A DNA stretch of 64,000 bases from Streptomyces sp. NRRL WC-3742 (lineage in GTDB: Bacteria; Actinomycetota; Actinomycetes; Streptomycetales; Streptomycetaceae), in NCBI RefSeq assembly GCF_000720635.1, contig NZ_JOCF01000040.1:1-64000 (forward strand). The letters are read 5' to 3'. Under the pieces are notes generated by a model that saw nothing but the letters and a program-made list of their open reading frames with translations, did not search any database and had not been told where the DNA came from. A program made the translations under genes and the position numbers. Below, one piece after another: positions 52,683 to 64,000 of the stretch (position 1 is its first letter; every line of letters starts with the position of its first letter).

Positions 52683-53912
52683 ATGAGCAGCGACCCGTGG
52701 GGCCGTGTCGACGAGCAGGGCACGGTCTACGTCAGGACCGCCGACGGCGAACGCGCCGTGGGTTCCTGGCAGGCCGGCTCGCCCGAGGAGGCGCTGGCGT
52801 ACTTCGAGCGCAAGTTCCAGGGCATCGAGGTGGAGATCGGCCTGCTGGAGAAGCGGGTGCGCACCACCGACCTGGCCGCGAAGGACGCCCTGACCGCGCT
52901 GGAGCACCTGCGCGCACAGGTGACCGAGGGCCACGCCGTGGGTGACCTGGCCGCCCTGGCCACGCGCCTGGACGCGCTCGCCGGCGAGATCGAGAACCGC
53001 CGCGAGGAGCGCAAGGCCGCCCGCGCCAAGGCGCAGGACGAGACCCGCGCCGCCAAGGAGGCCCTGGTCTCCGAGGCCGAGCAGCTCGCCGAGTCCACCC
53101 AGTGGCGGGAGGCCGGGGACCGGCTGCGCGCCCTGGTGGACACCTGGAAGGGCCTGCCCCGGCTCGACCGCAAGAGCGACGACGAGCTGTGGCACCGCTT
53201 CTCGCACGCCCGTTCCGTGTTCTCCAAGCACCGCAAGGCGCACTTCGCCGCGCTGGACTCGGAGCGCGACCAGGCCCGCCACACCAAGGAGTCGCTGGTC
53301 GCCGAGGCCGAGGCCCTGTCCTCGTCCACCGACTGGGGCAGCACCGCCGCCGCCTACCGCGACCTGATGGCCCGCTGGAAGGGCGCCGGTCGCGCACAGC
53401 GCGACGTCGAGGACGAGCTGTGGGCCCGCTTCCGCGGCGCGCAGGACGTCTTCTTCCAGGCCCGCTCCGCCGTGTTCAGCGAGCGCGACGCCGAGCAGGT
53501 CGAGAACCAGAAGCTCAAGGAGGCGCTGGCCGCCGAGGCCGAGACGATCCTCCCGATCACCGACCTCAAGGCCGCCAAGGCCGCCCTGCGCGAGATCAAC
53601 GAGCGCTGGGAGGCCATCGGCCACGTGCCGCGCGACATCCGCCCGAAGCTGGACGGCCGGCTGAACGCCGTCGAGCGGGCGATCCGCGAGGCCGAGGACG
53701 CGGACTGGAAGCGCTCCAACCCGGAGGCCAAGGCCCGCGCGGCCGGCATGGTGGGCCTGTTCCAGGCGAAGGCCGACAAGATCCAGGCCGACCTGGACAA
53801 GGCCCGCGCGGCCGGCAACGCCTCCAGGACCGCCAAGCTGGAGTCCGAGCTGGCCGGCGTGCAGACCCTGCTGGAGCAGGCGCACAAGAGCCAGGAGGAG
53901 TTCAGCGGCTGA
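52683..53912 (+). CDS. DUF349 coiled-coil protein
   Basis: A 409-residue, highly helical acidic protein. After a short beta-like start (DEQGTVYVRTADGERAVGSW) come three DUF349 repeats near residues 135-200, 210-280 and 285-360. Each has the pattern LxxxWKGL or ARWKGAG followed by ELWxRF. A C-terminal coiled coil follows. No enzyme motif is visible. It lies convergent with rel, a position I recall as common in streptomycetes. Its function is unknown. The ATG has GGAGGACG upstream. Confidence 0.9.
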   Translation: MSSDPWGRVDEQGTVYVRTADGERAVGSWQAGSPEEALAYFERKFQGIEVEIGLLEKRVRTTDLAAKDALTALEHLRAQVTEGHAVGDLAALATRLDALAGEIENRREERKAARAKAQDETRAAKEALVSEAEQLAESTQWREAGDRLRALVDTWKGLPRLDRKSDDELWHRFSHARSVFSKHRKAHFAALDSERDQARHTKESLVAEAEALSSSTDWGSTAAAYRDLMARWKGAGRAQRDVEDELWARFRGAQDVFFQARSAVFSERDAEQVENQKLKEALAAEAETILPITDLKAAKAALREINERWEAIGHVPRDIRPKLDGRLNAVERAIREAEDADWKRSNPEAKARAAGMVGLFQAKADKIQADLDKARAAGNASRTAKLESELAGVQTLLEQAHKSQEEFSG

Positions 53913-53930
53913 TCCCGTGAGCCGGTGAAC

Positions 53931-53966
53931 GAGGAAGCCCCCGTCGCACGCGACGGGGGCTTCCTC
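53931..53966. terminator. Bidirectional terminator between DUF349 gene and rel
   Basis: GAGGAAGCCCCCGTCG and its exact complement enclose a four-base CACG loop. It lies 19 bases past the DUF349 stop and 12 bases before the rel stop, so it serves both convergent genes. Confidence 0.92.
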
Positions 53967-53977
53967 GTGTCCGGACG

Positions 53978-56407
<2,430 letters not shown>

Positions 56408-56545
56408 GGACACTCCTCGGGGCACCGGGCCGACCCTGCCGGGGACCGTACGGTCGCCTGCGCCGGAAGAGCCGCCGGGAGGGGATGAATCTTCATCGTA
56501 CCGAGCCGGGCCGCCCGGTGTTCAGTCGGCCGGGCCGCAAACGGA

Positions 56546-56578
56546 AGAGCGGTGGTCGGATGATCCGACCACCGCTCT
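56546..56578 (-). terminator. Terminator after apt
   Basis: AGAGCGGTGGTCGGA pairs perfectly with TCCGACCACCGCTCT around a TGA loop. It lies 28 bases past the apt stop and upstream of rel, separating the two transcripts. Confidence 0.88.
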
Positions 56579-56605
56579 CAAGGTCCCGTCGCCGGGTCCC
56601 GTCGT

Positions 56606-57157
56606 TCAGACCGTGACCAGGGTCTCCAGCGGAGCACCGTTCAGGTGCCCGGCCAGCCGCTCACGGCCGTCCAGGAAGCCCAGCTCCATCAGCACCACGA
56701 CGCCCACCAGCTCGGCGCCGGCCTCCTTCACCAGGTCCAGCGAGGCACCGATGGTGCCGCCCGTGGCCAGCACGTCGTCCACCACCAGCACCTTCTCGCC
56801 GGGCGCGAAGGCGTCGCACTGCACCTCCAGCGTCGCCGAGCCGTACTCCAGCTCGTAACTGCGCCGGAACACCTCGCCGGGCAGCTTGCCCTGCTTGCGG
56901 ATCGGCACGAAGCCGAGCCCGGCCGCGAAGGCCGCCGGGGCCGCCAGCACGAAGCCGCGCGCCTCCAGGCCCACCACCTTGGTCGCCCCCAGCTCCTTCG
57001 CCCGCTCCGCCAGCGCCCGGGTCAGGGCGGCGAACGCCTCGGCGTCGGCCAGCAGCGGCGCGATGTCCTTGAACAGCACGCCCGGCTTCGGGTAGTCGGG
57101 GACGTCCCTGATCCGGCTGTTGAGCAGCTCGGCCAGGGAGTTCTCGGCGGTGGTCAC
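56606..57157 (-). CDS. apt: Adenine phosphoribosyltransferase
   Basis: Salvages adenine to AMP with PRPP; 183 residues. DYPKPGVLFKDIAPLL and GLEARGFVLAAPAA lead to the PRPP loop VLVVDDVLATGGT (123-135). The GTG at 57157 has a weak GAGGAC site; the longer frame upstream is the shadow of secF. It follows secF by 26 bases in the same direction, the conserved secD-secF-apt-rel order. Confidence 0.95.
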   Translation of the reverse strand: MTTAENSLAELLNSRIRDVPDYPKPGVLFKDIAPLLADAEAFAALTRALAERAKELGATKVVGLEARGFVLAAPAAFAAGLGFVPIRKQGKLPGEVFRRSYELEYGSATLEVQCDAFAPGEKVLVVDDVLATGGTIGASLDLVKEAGAELVGVVVLMELGFLDGRERLAGHLNGAPLETLVTV

Positions 57158-57183
57158 GGTGGTGTCCTCAATCGATCGGGGGT

Positions 57184-58293
57184 TCAGCGCTTGGTGGACG
57201 GACGGCCCTTGGCACGGTTGGTGCCGGCCGACCGGCCGCGCTGACCGACCATACCCGCCGGCTGGCCGTCCTCCTCGCCCTCGGCCGGGGCGTCCGCCCC
57301 CGCCTCGGACTCGGACTCCGCCTTGGCCGCGGCCGCCGCCCGGTGCTGCAGGACGCGCTTGCGCAGCGCCTTCATCTCGGGCTGCTCCTCCTTGAGCTGC
57401 GCCAGCAGCGGGGTGGCGACGCAGATCGAGGAGTAGGCACCGGCCGCGAGGCCGATGAACAGCGCGAGCGAGATGTCGTTCAGGGTGCCGGCGCCCAGGA
57501 TGCCGCCGCCGATGAACAGCAGCGCGGCCACCGGCAGGAGCGCCACCACGGTGGTGTTGAGCGAGCGCACCAGGGTCTGGTTGAGGCCCGCGTTGGCCGC
57601 CTCGCTGTAGGTGAGCTTGTTCTGCTTGGTGATCCCCTTGGCGTTCTCCTTCACGGTGTCGAAGACGACGACCGTGTCGTAGAGCGAGTACCCGAGGATC
57701 GTCAGGAAGCCGATCACCGTACCGGGGGTGACCTCGAAGCCCACCAGGGCGTACACGCCGATGGTGATCAGGAGGTCGTGGATCAGCGCGACCAGGGCGG
57801 CCAGCGCCATCCGCCACTCGAAGGCGATCGCCATGTAGACGGTCACCAGGATCATGAAGACGATCAGGCCGGTGAGCGCCTTGTCGGAGATCTGCTTGCC
57901 CCAGCTGGGGCCGATCACCTGGGCCTCGACGGTGTCCAGCGGCACGGCGAGCTTCTGCGAGAGCTCGGAGCGGACCTGGTCCGAGCTCTTGGTCTCGTCG
58001 GTGCTGACCTGGATGCGGATCTTGCCGTTGTCGGTCGACTGCACCAGCGGGTGCGAGGAGACGACCTCGTCGGCCGTCGTCTGCGCCTGCGAGACGGTCA
58101 GCCCCGGCTTGCTGACGGTGTAGACCGAGCCGCCCTTGAACTCGATGCCCAGGTGCAGGCCCATGGCCAGGCCGATCGCCGCGACGAGCACGATCACACC
58201 GGAGATGGAGTACCAGATCTTGCGGCGCCCGACGAAGTCGAAGCTGACCTCGCCCTGGTAGAGCCGGTGGCCCAGATTGGAGAAGCGAGACAT
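57184..58293 (-). CDS. secF: Protein translocase subunit SecF
   Basis: Membrane component that uses the proton gradient to complete Sec export. The 369-residue protein has the N-terminal helix GVIVLVAAIGLAMGLHLGIEFKGGS, where FKGGS is a SecF hallmark. A periplasmic domain and five further helices follow, including AALVALIHDLLITIGVYALVG and the FLTILGYSLYDTVVVFDTVKEN signature. The charged, Ala/Glu-rich C-terminal tail ends GQRGRSAGTNRAKGRP. It starts four bases after the secD stop. Confidence 0.96.
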   Translation of the reverse strand: MSRFSNLGHRLYQGEVSFDFVGRRKIWYSISGVIVLVAAIGLAMGLHLGIEFKGGSVYTVSKPGLTVSQAQTTADEVVSSHPLVQSTDNGKIRIQVSTDETKSSDQVRSELSQKLAVPLDTVEAQVIGPSWGKQISDKALTGLIVFMILVTVYMAIAFEWRMALAALVALIHDLLITIGVYALVGFEVTPGTVIGFLTILGYSLYDTVVVFDTVKENAKGITKQNKLTYSEAANAGLNQTLVRSLNTTVVALLPVAALLFIGGGILGAGTLNDISLALFIGLAAGAYSSICVATPLLAQLKEEQPEMKALRKRVLQHRAAAAAKAESESEAGADAPAEGEEDGQPAGMVGQRGRSAGTNRAKGRPSTKR

Positions 58294-58297
58294 GGCG

Positions 58298-60139
58298 TCA
58301 TGCCTCCTTCACGGCGGCAGAGGAGGAGCTACGGCGACGGGTGCTGCGCAGCGGCGGGCGGGCGCCCAGCCGCTTGGGGTCCAGGCCGGACCACGGGTGG
58401 CCGTCCGAGAAGAACTTGCGGCGGGCCAGCAGCGTGATCATCGGCTTGGTGAAGAGGAAGATCACCACGACGTCGAGCGCGGTGGTCAGGCCGAGCGTGA
58501 ACGCGAAGCCCTGGACCTTGCCGACCGAGACCACGTAGAGCACCGCGGCACAGAGGAAGGACACGAAGTCCGAGACCAGGATGGTGCGCCGGGCGCGCGG
58601 CCAGGCCCGCTGGACGGCCGGGCGCAGCGGGGCGCCCTCGCGGACCTCGTCGCGGATGCGCTCGAAGTACACGATGAAGGAGTCCGCGGTGATACCGATC
58701 GCGACGATCGCACCGCAGACGGCCGGCAGGTTCAGCGCGAAGCCGATCCCGCCGCCGAGCAGGCTCATGATCGCGTAGGTCAGGATCGCCGAGACGATCA
58801 GACCGGCGATCGAGACCAGGCCGAGGCCGCGGTAGTAGATCACCGAGTAGGCGATGACCAGCAGCATGCCGATCGCGCCGGCGATCAGGCCGGCCTTGAG
58901 CTGGTCGCTGCCGAGCTGCGGGGAGACGGTGGTGACGTCGCCCTTGCTGAAGTCCAGCGGCAGGGCGCCGAAGCTCAGCACGTTGGCGAGGTCCTGCGCC
59001 TCGGTCTGGCCGAAGCCGCCGTTGATGACGGCGTTGCCGCCCGGGATCGGGCCGCGGACCATCGGGTGCGAGACGACCTGGTTGTCCAGCACGATCGCGA
59101 ACTGGTTGGTCGGCGCGGGCATGGCGGCGAGCTTGGTGGTGATGTCGGCGAAGGCGCTGGTGCCCTTGTCGTTGAACTGCAGGGAGACCTGCCAGCCGCC
59201 GGCGCCCTGGGTGTCGATGGACGCCTGGGCCTTGGTGATGTCCAGGCCCCTGACGGCCGCCGGGCCGAGGATCAGCTTCGACCAGCCGCCCTTCTCCTCC
59301 TCCTTCTGGGAGCAGGCGATGACGGGCTTGTCCTCGGGGCCGGCCTGGGCGGCGCGGACCTCGGGCTTGGAGCAGTCCAGCGTGGCGAAGGCCGTGGCCA
59401 GCTCCGGCGGGATGCCGGCCTGGGCCGCGGCGGCCGCGACGTTCGGGTCCAGCGGGTTCGGCTGGGCCGGGGCCGTGGGCGCACCGGTCGCGGCGGCGGT
59501 CGGAGCGGTGGCCGGGGCGGTGGCCGGGGCGGTCGCGGCGGCGGTCGGAGCGGCCGGGGCGCCGAGCGCCTCGCCGGCCGGGCGACCCTGCTTGGTGGCC
59601 GCCGGGGAGGCCGCGCCGGTGGCCGGGGCGCTCGCGCCGGTGCTCGCCGGGGCGGAGGCCGTGCCCGTGGCGCCCGCGGACGGGGTGGCCCCCGGGGTGC
59701 CGGTGGCACCGGCCGTGGGCGTCGTGGTGGGCGTGGCCTGCGGGCCACTCGCCGCCACGGCCAGGACCGGGCGGAAGAACAGCTTCGCGGTGGTACCCAC
59801 CTGGTCGGCCGCGTTCTGCCGGTCACCGCCCTTGGGGATGTTCACGATGATCGTGTCCGAGCCCTGGGTCTGGACCTCCGCCTCGGAGACACCCATACCG
59901 TTGACCCGGCGCTCGATGATCCCCACGGCGATGTCCATGTTGGACTTGGTGAGCGCCTTGGGGTCGGTCGACTTCGCGGTCAGCGTGATGCTGGTGCCGC
60001 CGGCGAGGTCGATCCCGAGCCGGGGCTTGGTGTTGCCCGTCCCGAACATGAGGGCGACCAGTCCGACGGTGACGACCAGGATGAGGGCCAGCGCCCGCCC
60101 TGGGTAGCCGTCGCGCGGGCGCGACTTGGGTGTTGCCAC
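58298..60139 (-). CDS. secD: Protein translocase subunit SecD with low-complexity insert
   Basis: Partner of SecF; 613 residues. Helix 1 (ALALILVVTVGLVALMFG), the GIDLAGGTSITL signature and a periplasmic P1 domain open the protein. An Ala/Thr/Pro-rich insert at about 133-236 has TAPA and ATGA repeats, and the P1 head domain and the membrane domain with GITADSFIVYFERIRDEVREG follow. The GTG at 60139 has GGGAGAAA upstream. The insert lies in the external part and is not expected to be membrane-embedded. Confidence 0.95.
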   Translation of the reverse strand: MATPKSRPRDGYPGRALALILVVTVGLVALMFGTGNTKPRLGIDLAGGTSITLTAKSTDPKALTKSNMDIAVGIIERRVNGMGVSEAEVQTQGSDTIIVNIPKGGDRQNAADQVGTTAKLFFRPVLAVAASGPQATPTTTPTAGATGTPGATPSAGATGTASAPASTGASAPATGAASPAATKQGRPAGEALGAPAAPTAAATAPATAPATAPTAAATGAPTAPAQPNPLDPNVAAAAAQAGIPPELATAFATLDCSKPEVRAAQAGPEDKPVIACSQKEEEKGGWSKLILGPAAVRGLDITKAQASIDTQGAGGWQVSLQFNDKGTSAFADITTKLAAMPAPTNQFAIVLDNQVVSHPMVRGPIPGGNAVINGGFGQTEAQDLANVLSFGALPLDFSKGDVTTVSPQLGSDQLKAGLIAGAIGMLLVIAYSVIYYRGLGLVSIAGLIVSAILTYAIMSLLGGGIGFALNLPAVCGAIVAIGITADSFIVYFERIRDEVREGAPLRPAVQRAWPRARRTILVSDFVSFLCAAVLYVVSVGKVQGFAFTLGLTTALDVVVIFLFTKPMITLLARRKFFSDGHPWSGLDPKRLGARPPLRSTRRRSSSSAAVKEA

Positions 60140-60287
60140 CTTGCTCGTTTCTCCCTGTCCATGCCACGTACCCGTACCGGTCCCCCGGCCGACTCGTGGT
60201 TGGACGGGGGACATGGCGGTTCTGCGGCCCTGAGGTCCTGTGGGCTCGCGGCACTGTGCCGCGCGGCCGGGCGGATGCCCGACCGTC

Positions 60288-60707
60288 TTACTTGCTCGCG
60301 GGAGCCCCGCCCTCCGCGTCGCCCTTGTCGGCGCCGTCCTTGCTGAGCGACAGCGGCTTCTCCTCGACGGCGTCCTCGGCCGGAGCCGCGTCCTCCGCCG
60401 CCACCTCGGACTCCGGCGCCTCGTCCTCGGCCGGGCGGCCGTTGATGATGGCGTCGTACTCCTGGAACTCCATGACCGCCGCGATGGCGCTCTTGGTGAA
60501 GTGGGAGACCACGCCCGGCGCGATCTCCAGCTCGACGGTCTCGTCGTTGACCGCCTTCACCAGGGCGTAGATGCCGCCGATGGTGCGCACTCCCGCCCCG
60601 GGGACGAGCGCGGTCTGCGTCTCCTGCATCTGCGCCTGGCGCTTCTTGTTCGCCCGGAACATGAGCACGGCCAGGAGGACGAGGGGGAGAAGGAGGATGA
60701 AGTTCAC
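60288..60707 (-). CDS. yajC: Preprotein translocase accessory subunit YajC
   Basis: A 139-residue single-pass membrane protein. N-terminal helix FILLLPLVLLAVLMFRANKKRQ, the conserved VPGAGVRTIGGIYALVKAVNDETVELEIAPGVVSHFTKSAI core, and an acidic, Glu/Ala-rich tail (DEAPESEVAAEDAAPAEDAVEE). It is the first gene of yajC-secD-secF. Confidence 0.93.
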   Translation of the reverse strand: MNFILLLPLVLLAVLMFRANKKRQAQMQETQTALVPGAGVRTIGGIYALVKAVNDETVELEIAPGVVSHFTKSAIAAVMEFQEYDAIINGRPAEDEAPESEVAAEDAAPAEDAVEEKPLSLSKDGADKGDAEGGAPASK

Positions 60708-60789
60708 TGCAGCCAGGGTCCTTTACGGGCCGCCGGTCGGCGGCCTGTGGTATTGGTCGGCCCGTCAGGTGAGAGGGGCGGTCCGGCGG

Positions 60790-60819
60790 AGTCTAGGCGA
60801 CCCCGAACTGATCGGACAA
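60790..60819 (-). promoter_or_regulatory. Possible promoter of yajC-secD-secF
   Basis: On the minus strand TTGTCC and TAGACT are 18 bases apart, a moderate fit to the housekeeping consensus; initiation near 60783 would give a 75-base leader. The gap 60708-60965 holds no visible gene. Confidence 0.4.
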
Positions 60820-60965
60820 CGCCAAGCATCGCATCCTGCCGCCGAAAGTGGCGACCCTCCGTCCGCAGGGTTTCCCCGGACGCCTCCCCCGGGTCCCCCA
60901 GGGCCCGCCGGGCGGTGCGGGCGGGGAACCGGGCGGCCCGTCTCACTCATTCGGACCAGCGGCAC

Positions 60966-62105
60966 TCAACTTCCGGCCGGGTTTCCTTCCGGCCTTCCGT
61001 CCGGGCTTGCGTCCGGGCTTCCAGCCGCCGTGAACAGTCCCGGCTGGGCCGCCGCGGCGCCCCGGGTGGTCCGGACCGGTGCGGTCTGCGCCGGCGGGGT
61101 CAGGCCCAGGTGCTGCCAGGCGGCGGCGGTGGCGATCCGCCCGCGCGGGGTACGGGCCAGCAGGCCCTCGCGCACCAGGAACGGTTCGGCCACCTCCTCG
61201 ACCGTCTCCGCCTCCTCCCCCACGGCCACGGCCAGGGTCGACAGGCCGACCGGGCCGCCGCCGAACAGCCGCAGCAGCGCGTTCAGCACCGCCCGGTCCA
61301 GCCGGTCCAGGCCGCGGGCGTCCACCTCGTACACGTCCAGCGCCTGCGCGGCGATGCCGGCGGTGACCAGGCCGTCGTGCCTGACCTGCGCGTAGTCGCG
61401 CACCCGGCGCAGCAGCCGGTTGGCGATGCGCGGGGTGCCGCGCGAGCGCCCGGCGATCTCGGACGCGCCGGCCGGGTCTATCTCCACGTCCAGCAGGGTG
61501 GCCGAGCGGCGCACCACCTTCTCGAGCTCGGCGGGGGCGTAGAACTCCATGTGCCCGGTGAAGCCGAAGCGGTCGCGCAGCGGCGGCGGCAGCAGGCCGG
61601 CCCGGGTGGTCGCGCCGACCAGGGTGAACGGCGGCAGCTCCAGGGGGATGGCGGTGGCGCCCGGGCCCTTGCCGACGATCACGTCGACCCGGTAGTCCTC
61701 CATCGCCATGTAGAGCATCTCCTCGGCCGGCCGGGACATCCGGTGGATCTCGTCGAGGAAGAGCACCTCGCCCTCGGTGAGCGAGGACAGGATCGCCGCG
61801 AGGTCACCTGCGTGCTGGATGGCCGGGCCGGAGGTGATCCGGATCGGGGCGCCCAGCTCGGCGGCGATGATCATCGACAGGGTGGTCTTGCCCAGCCCGG
61901 GCGGGCCGCTCAGCAGCACGTGGTCGGGCGCGCTGCCGCGCTTGCGCGCCGCCTGGAGCACCAGGGACAGCTGCTCGCGCACCCGCTCCTGGCCGATGAA
62001 CTCGTCCAGCAGCTTGGGACGCAGCGCCGCCTCCACCGCCTGGTCCTCGCCGTCGGCGGCGGCCGTGACCAGACGGTCGGCGGGCTCGGAGTCGTACGGA
62101 CTCAT
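60966..62105 (-). CDS. ruvB: Holliday junction DNA helicase RuvB
   Basis: AAA+ motor for branch migration. Walker [11 protein letters not shown] (about 67-76), Walker [11 protein letters not shown] (about 118-127), GATTRAGLL, and the winged-helix DNA-binding domain from [18 protein letters not shown]. The C-terminus has a short repeat ([13 protein letters not shown]). I use the ATG at 62105 (379 residues) because GGGAG precedes it; a TTG at 62129 has no ribosome site. It follows ruvA by 48 bases. Confidence 0.96.
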   Translation of the reverse strand: MSPYDSEPADRLVTAAADGEDQAVEAALRPKLLDEFIGQERVREQLSLVLQAARKRGSAPDHVLLSGPPGLGKTTLSMIIAAELGAPIRITSGPAIQHAGDLAAILSSLTEGEVLFLDEIHRMSRPAEEMLYMAMEDYRVDVIVGKGPGATAIPLELPPFTLVGATTRAGLLPPPLRDRFGFTGHMEFYAPAELEKVVRRSATLLDVEIDPAGASEIAGRSRGTPRIANRLLRRVRDYAQVRHDGLVTAGIAAQALDVYEVDARGLDRLDRAVLNALLRLFGGGPVGLSTLAVAVGEEAETVEEVAEPFLVREGLLARTPRGRIATAAAWQHLGLTPPAQTAPVRTTRGAAAAQPGLFTAAGSPDASPDGRPEGNPAGS

Positions 62106-62153
62106 GGGTGCGGGCTCCCGGGTCGACAAACGGACAGATCGTCAAGTGGCTTC

Positions 62154-62777
62154 TCAGCGGGCGCGGTTGAGACCGCGCAGGGCCAGCCGCAGCAGGGCGC
62201 CGACGTCCGGCGTGCCCTGGGCCTCCCTCTGGGCCTCCGCCTCGGGGGTGACGGCGGCGACCGCCTCCTCCGCCTCGCGGGGGGCGTAGCCCAGGCCCGT
62301 CAGCGCGGAGTGCAGCTGCTCGGTCCACGGCGCGGGGCCCGAGGCGATCGGCTTCTGCGCGGGCACCGCGCCGTGCGGGGCGCCCAGCTTGTCCTTGTAC
62401 TCCAGCAGCAGCTTCGCCGCCTTCGCCTTGCCGATGCCGGGGACGGCGACCAGCGCCTTCTCGTCCCCGCCCGCCACCGCGGCGCGCAGCGCGTCGGGGC
62501 TGTGCACCCCGAGGATCGCCTGCGCCAGCTTGGGGCCGACGCCCGGCGCGGCCTGGAGGATCTCGAAGATGCCGCGCTCGTCGTCGTCCGCGAAGCCGAA
62601 GAGCGTCAGCGAGTCCTCCCGTACGACCAGCGAGGTCGCCAGCCGGGCCGGCTCGCCGAGCCGCAGGCCCGCCAGGGTGTTCGGGGTGCACTGGACGGCC
62701 ATGCCGACCCCGCCGACCTCGATCACCGCGACACCGGAGGAGACGGCCGCCACGGGCCCTTGGACGAAGGCGATCAC
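62154..62777 (-). CDS. ruvA: Holliday junction DNA helicase RuvA
   Basis: Junction-recognition subunit; 207 residues. OB-fold domain I ([27 protein letters not shown]), two helix-hairpin-helix motifs ([19 protein letters not shown] and [18 protein letters not shown]) and a C-terminal domain ([16 protein letters not shown]) that contacts RuvB. The GTG at 62777 overlaps the ruvC stop as GTGA. AAAGGAA lies upstream. Confidence 0.95.
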   Translation of the reverse strand: MIAFVQGPVAAVSSGVAVIEVGGVGMAVQCTPNTLAGLRLGEPARLATSLVVREDSLTLFGFADDDERGIFEILQAAPGVGPKLAQAILGVHSPDALRAAVAGGDEKALVAVPGIGKAKAAKLLLEYKDKLGAPHGAVPAQKPIASGPAPWTEQLHSALTGLGYAPREAEEAVAAVTPEAEAQREAQGTPDVGALLRLALRGLNRAR

Positions 62778-63343
62778 CGGGTCGTTCCTTTCACGGGGCC
62801 GGCTTTCACGCCGGTTCGCACGGGGGTGGCTCGGGCGGCCTGGACGGCGGCCTGCAGCCGGTTGGTCGCCCCGCCGCGCCAGATGTGGCAGATGGCCAGC
62901 GCCAGCGCGTCGGCGGCGTCGGCGGGCTTGGGCGGGGCGTCGAGGCGCAGCAGGCGCTGCACCATGGCCGTGACCTGCGCCTTGTCGGCCCGGCCGGAGC
63001 CGGTGACGGCCGCCTTGACCTCGCTGGGGGTGTGCAGGGTGACGGGGATGCCCCGCCTGGTCGCGCAGAGCATCGCGACGGCGCTGGCCTGGGCGGTGCC
63101 CATCACCGTGCGGACGTTGTGCTGGGCGAAGACCCGCTCGACGGCGACCAGGTCGGGCCGGTGCTCGTCCAGCCACGCCTCGATGCCCTGCTCGACCAGC
63201 AGCAGCCGCTGGCCGATCTCGGCCTCGGCGGGCGTGCGCACCACACCGACCCCGGCCATCCGCAGCGGCCGGCCCGGCGCGCCCTCGACCACGCCGACCC
63301 CGCACCTGGTCAGCCCCGGGTCCACGCCCAGTACCCGTACCAC
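62774..63343 (-). CDS. ruvC: Holliday junction resolvase RuvC
   Basis: Cuts junctions symmetrically; 189 residues. The four acidic active-site residues are D8 (LGVDPG), E69 (VAVERVF), D142 and D145 ([13 protein letters not shown]). The GTG at 63343 gives the family N-terminus [10 protein letters not shown]; upstream frame is not homologous. It overlaps ruvA by four bases, giving the usual ruvC-ruvA-ruvB order. Confidence 0.96.
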   Translation of the reverse strand: MVRVLGVDPGLTRCGVGVVEGAPGRPLRMAGVGVVRTPAEAEIGQRLLLVEQGIEAWLDEHRPDLVAVERVFAQHNVRTVMGTAQASAVAMLCATRRGIPVTLHTPSEVKAAVTGSGRADKAQVTAMVQRLLRLDAPPKPADAADALALAICHIWRGGATNRLQAAVQAARATPVRTGVKAGPVKGTTR

Positions 63344-63429
63344 CGGCCCCGCCTCTCCCTGCCCCGCCACTCGCTTGGGGCGACCTGCGAAGGCTACCCG
63401 CCGGGTCCGACAACCCCACCGACGACACC

Positions 63430-63457
63430 GGCCCGGCGGTCCAGGGACCACCGGGCC
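63430..63457 (-). terminator. Hairpin after yebC
   Basis: GGCCCGGCGGTCC pairs with GGACCACCGGGCC, one mismatch, two-base loop. It lies 51 bases past the yebC stop and upstream of ruvC. Confidence 0.7.
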
Positions 63458-63470
63458 GGGCAGTGAGAAC

Positions 63471-63503
63471 GATCACTCGCCGATCACTCGCCGATCGCTC
63501 GCC
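63471..63503. repeat. 11-bp tandem repeat next to the yebC stop
   Basis: Three 11-bp units of GATCACTCGCC (third reads GATCGCTCGCC) end four bases before the yebC stop codon on the minus strand, that is, just downstream of the gene. Confidence 0.8.
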
Positions 63504-63507
63504 GCTG

Positions 63508-64000
63508 TCACTCGGCGTCGAGCTGCGCACCGACCTCGTCGGAGATGTCGAAGTTGGCGAAGACGTTCTGCACGTCGTCGCTGTCCTCGAGCGCGTCGAT
63601 CAGCTTGAGGATCTTGCGGGCGCCGTCGACGTCCAGCTCGACCTGCATGTCCGGCACGAAGTTGGCCTCGGCCGAGTCGTAGTCGACGCCGGCGTCCACC
63701 AGCGCGGTGCGGACGGCGACCATCTTCGACGGCTCGGAGATGATCTCGAAGGACTCGCCGAGGTCGTTGATCTCCTCGGGCTCCTGGTCGAGGACGACCT
63801 CGAAGAGCTTGTCCTCGTCCACACCGTCAGCCTTGGGGACGATCACGACGCCCTTGCGGTTGAACAGGTACGACACCGAGCCCGGGTCGGCCATCGAGCC
63901 GCCGTTGCGGGTCATCGCGACGCGCACGTCGGAGGCGGCGCGGTTGCGGTTGTCGGTGAGGCACTCGATCAGGACGGCGACACCGTTGGGGCCGTAGCCC
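63508..64000 (-). CDS. yebC: YebC/PmpR (TACO1) family protein, 5' end outside the window
   Basis: The last 163 or so codons of a YebC-family protein. The visible part begins [26 protein letters not shown], the conserved centre of the family, and continues [25 protein letters not shown], ending with [20 protein letters not shown]. Members act as DNA-binding regulators in some bacteria and in others relieve ribosome stalling at proline runs. It is upstream of ruvCAB, the usual order. The start lies beyond position 64000. Confidence 0.93.
   Translation of the reverse strand, partial: GYGPNGVAVLIECLTDNRNRAASDVRVAMTRNGGSMADPGSVSYLFNRKGVVIVPKADGVDEDKLFEVVLDQEPEEINDLGESFEIISEPSKMVAVRTALVDAGVDYDSAEANFVPDMQVELDVDGARKILKLIDALEDSDDVQNVFANFDISDEVGAQLDAE

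Overview
The window is high-GC chromosomal DNA from an actinomycete of the Streptomycetaceae (Streptomyces or Kitasatospora; I cannot separate them by eye). The basis is a BldD with the c-di-GMP signature RGD-X8-RQDD at residues 114-128, an sIHF-type MihF, frequent GTG and TTG starts with purine-rich Shine-Dalgarno sites, and one very rare TTA leucine codon. The gene order is the conserved core of a streptomycete chromosome, almost all read from the minus strand. The plus strand carries only an HTH gene, bldD, a STAND-TPR pair, a cyclophilin and a DUF349 gene. I found no insertion sequence, prophage, CRISPR array, rRNA or tRNA.

Layout. 0.2-10.5 kb: rsmB, fmt, def, an HTH gene (+), priA, metK, coaBC, rpoZ, gmk, mihF. 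10.9-20.9 kb: complete UMP pathway pyrR-pyrB-pyrC-membrane gene-carA-carB-pyrD-pyrF, mostly with overlapping start and stop codons, behind a PyrR-binding RNA hairpin that abuts the pyrR Shine-Dalgarno. 21.1-21.7 kb: bldD (+), with a palindrome over its likely -10. 21.9-28.0 kb: an unrecognised gene, a thioesterase, nusB, efp, a degenerate M24 peptidase, a Nei-type glycosylase and a proline-rich P-loop protein. 28.1-39.9 kb: aroQ-aroB-aroK-aroC-aroE, two mltG paralogues, ruvX, alaS and two small envelope-type genes. 40.1-42.7 kb (+): a STAND/NB-ARC ATPase without a visible output domain but with a TTA codon, then a small TPR protein. 42.8-50.6 kb: rpsD, rarA, an ABM-like protein, ppk2, a GNAT enzyme, aspS and hisS. 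50.6-64 kb: an MBL hydrolase, a cyclophilin (+), a DUF349 protein (+), rel, apt, secF, secD, yajC, ruvB, ruvA, ruvC and the 3' part of yebC.

Functionally this is housekeeping: pyrimidine and chorismate biosynthesis, translation initiation and tRNA charging, Sec export, Holliday junction processing, (p)ppGpp metabolism and the developmental master repressor BldD. The parts that depart from routine are the STAND-TPR module with a Shine-Dalgarno-loop hairpin between its genes, an aminopeptidase-P-like protein missing most of its metal ligands, the tandem mltG pair with one glutamine-rich N-terminus, the PyrR leader, and several short tandem-repeat tracts that sit between or at the ends of genes.

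Start codons were moved inward from the longest reading frame wherever a Shine-Dalgarno, family numbering or a required N-terminal residue supported it; those cases are stated.
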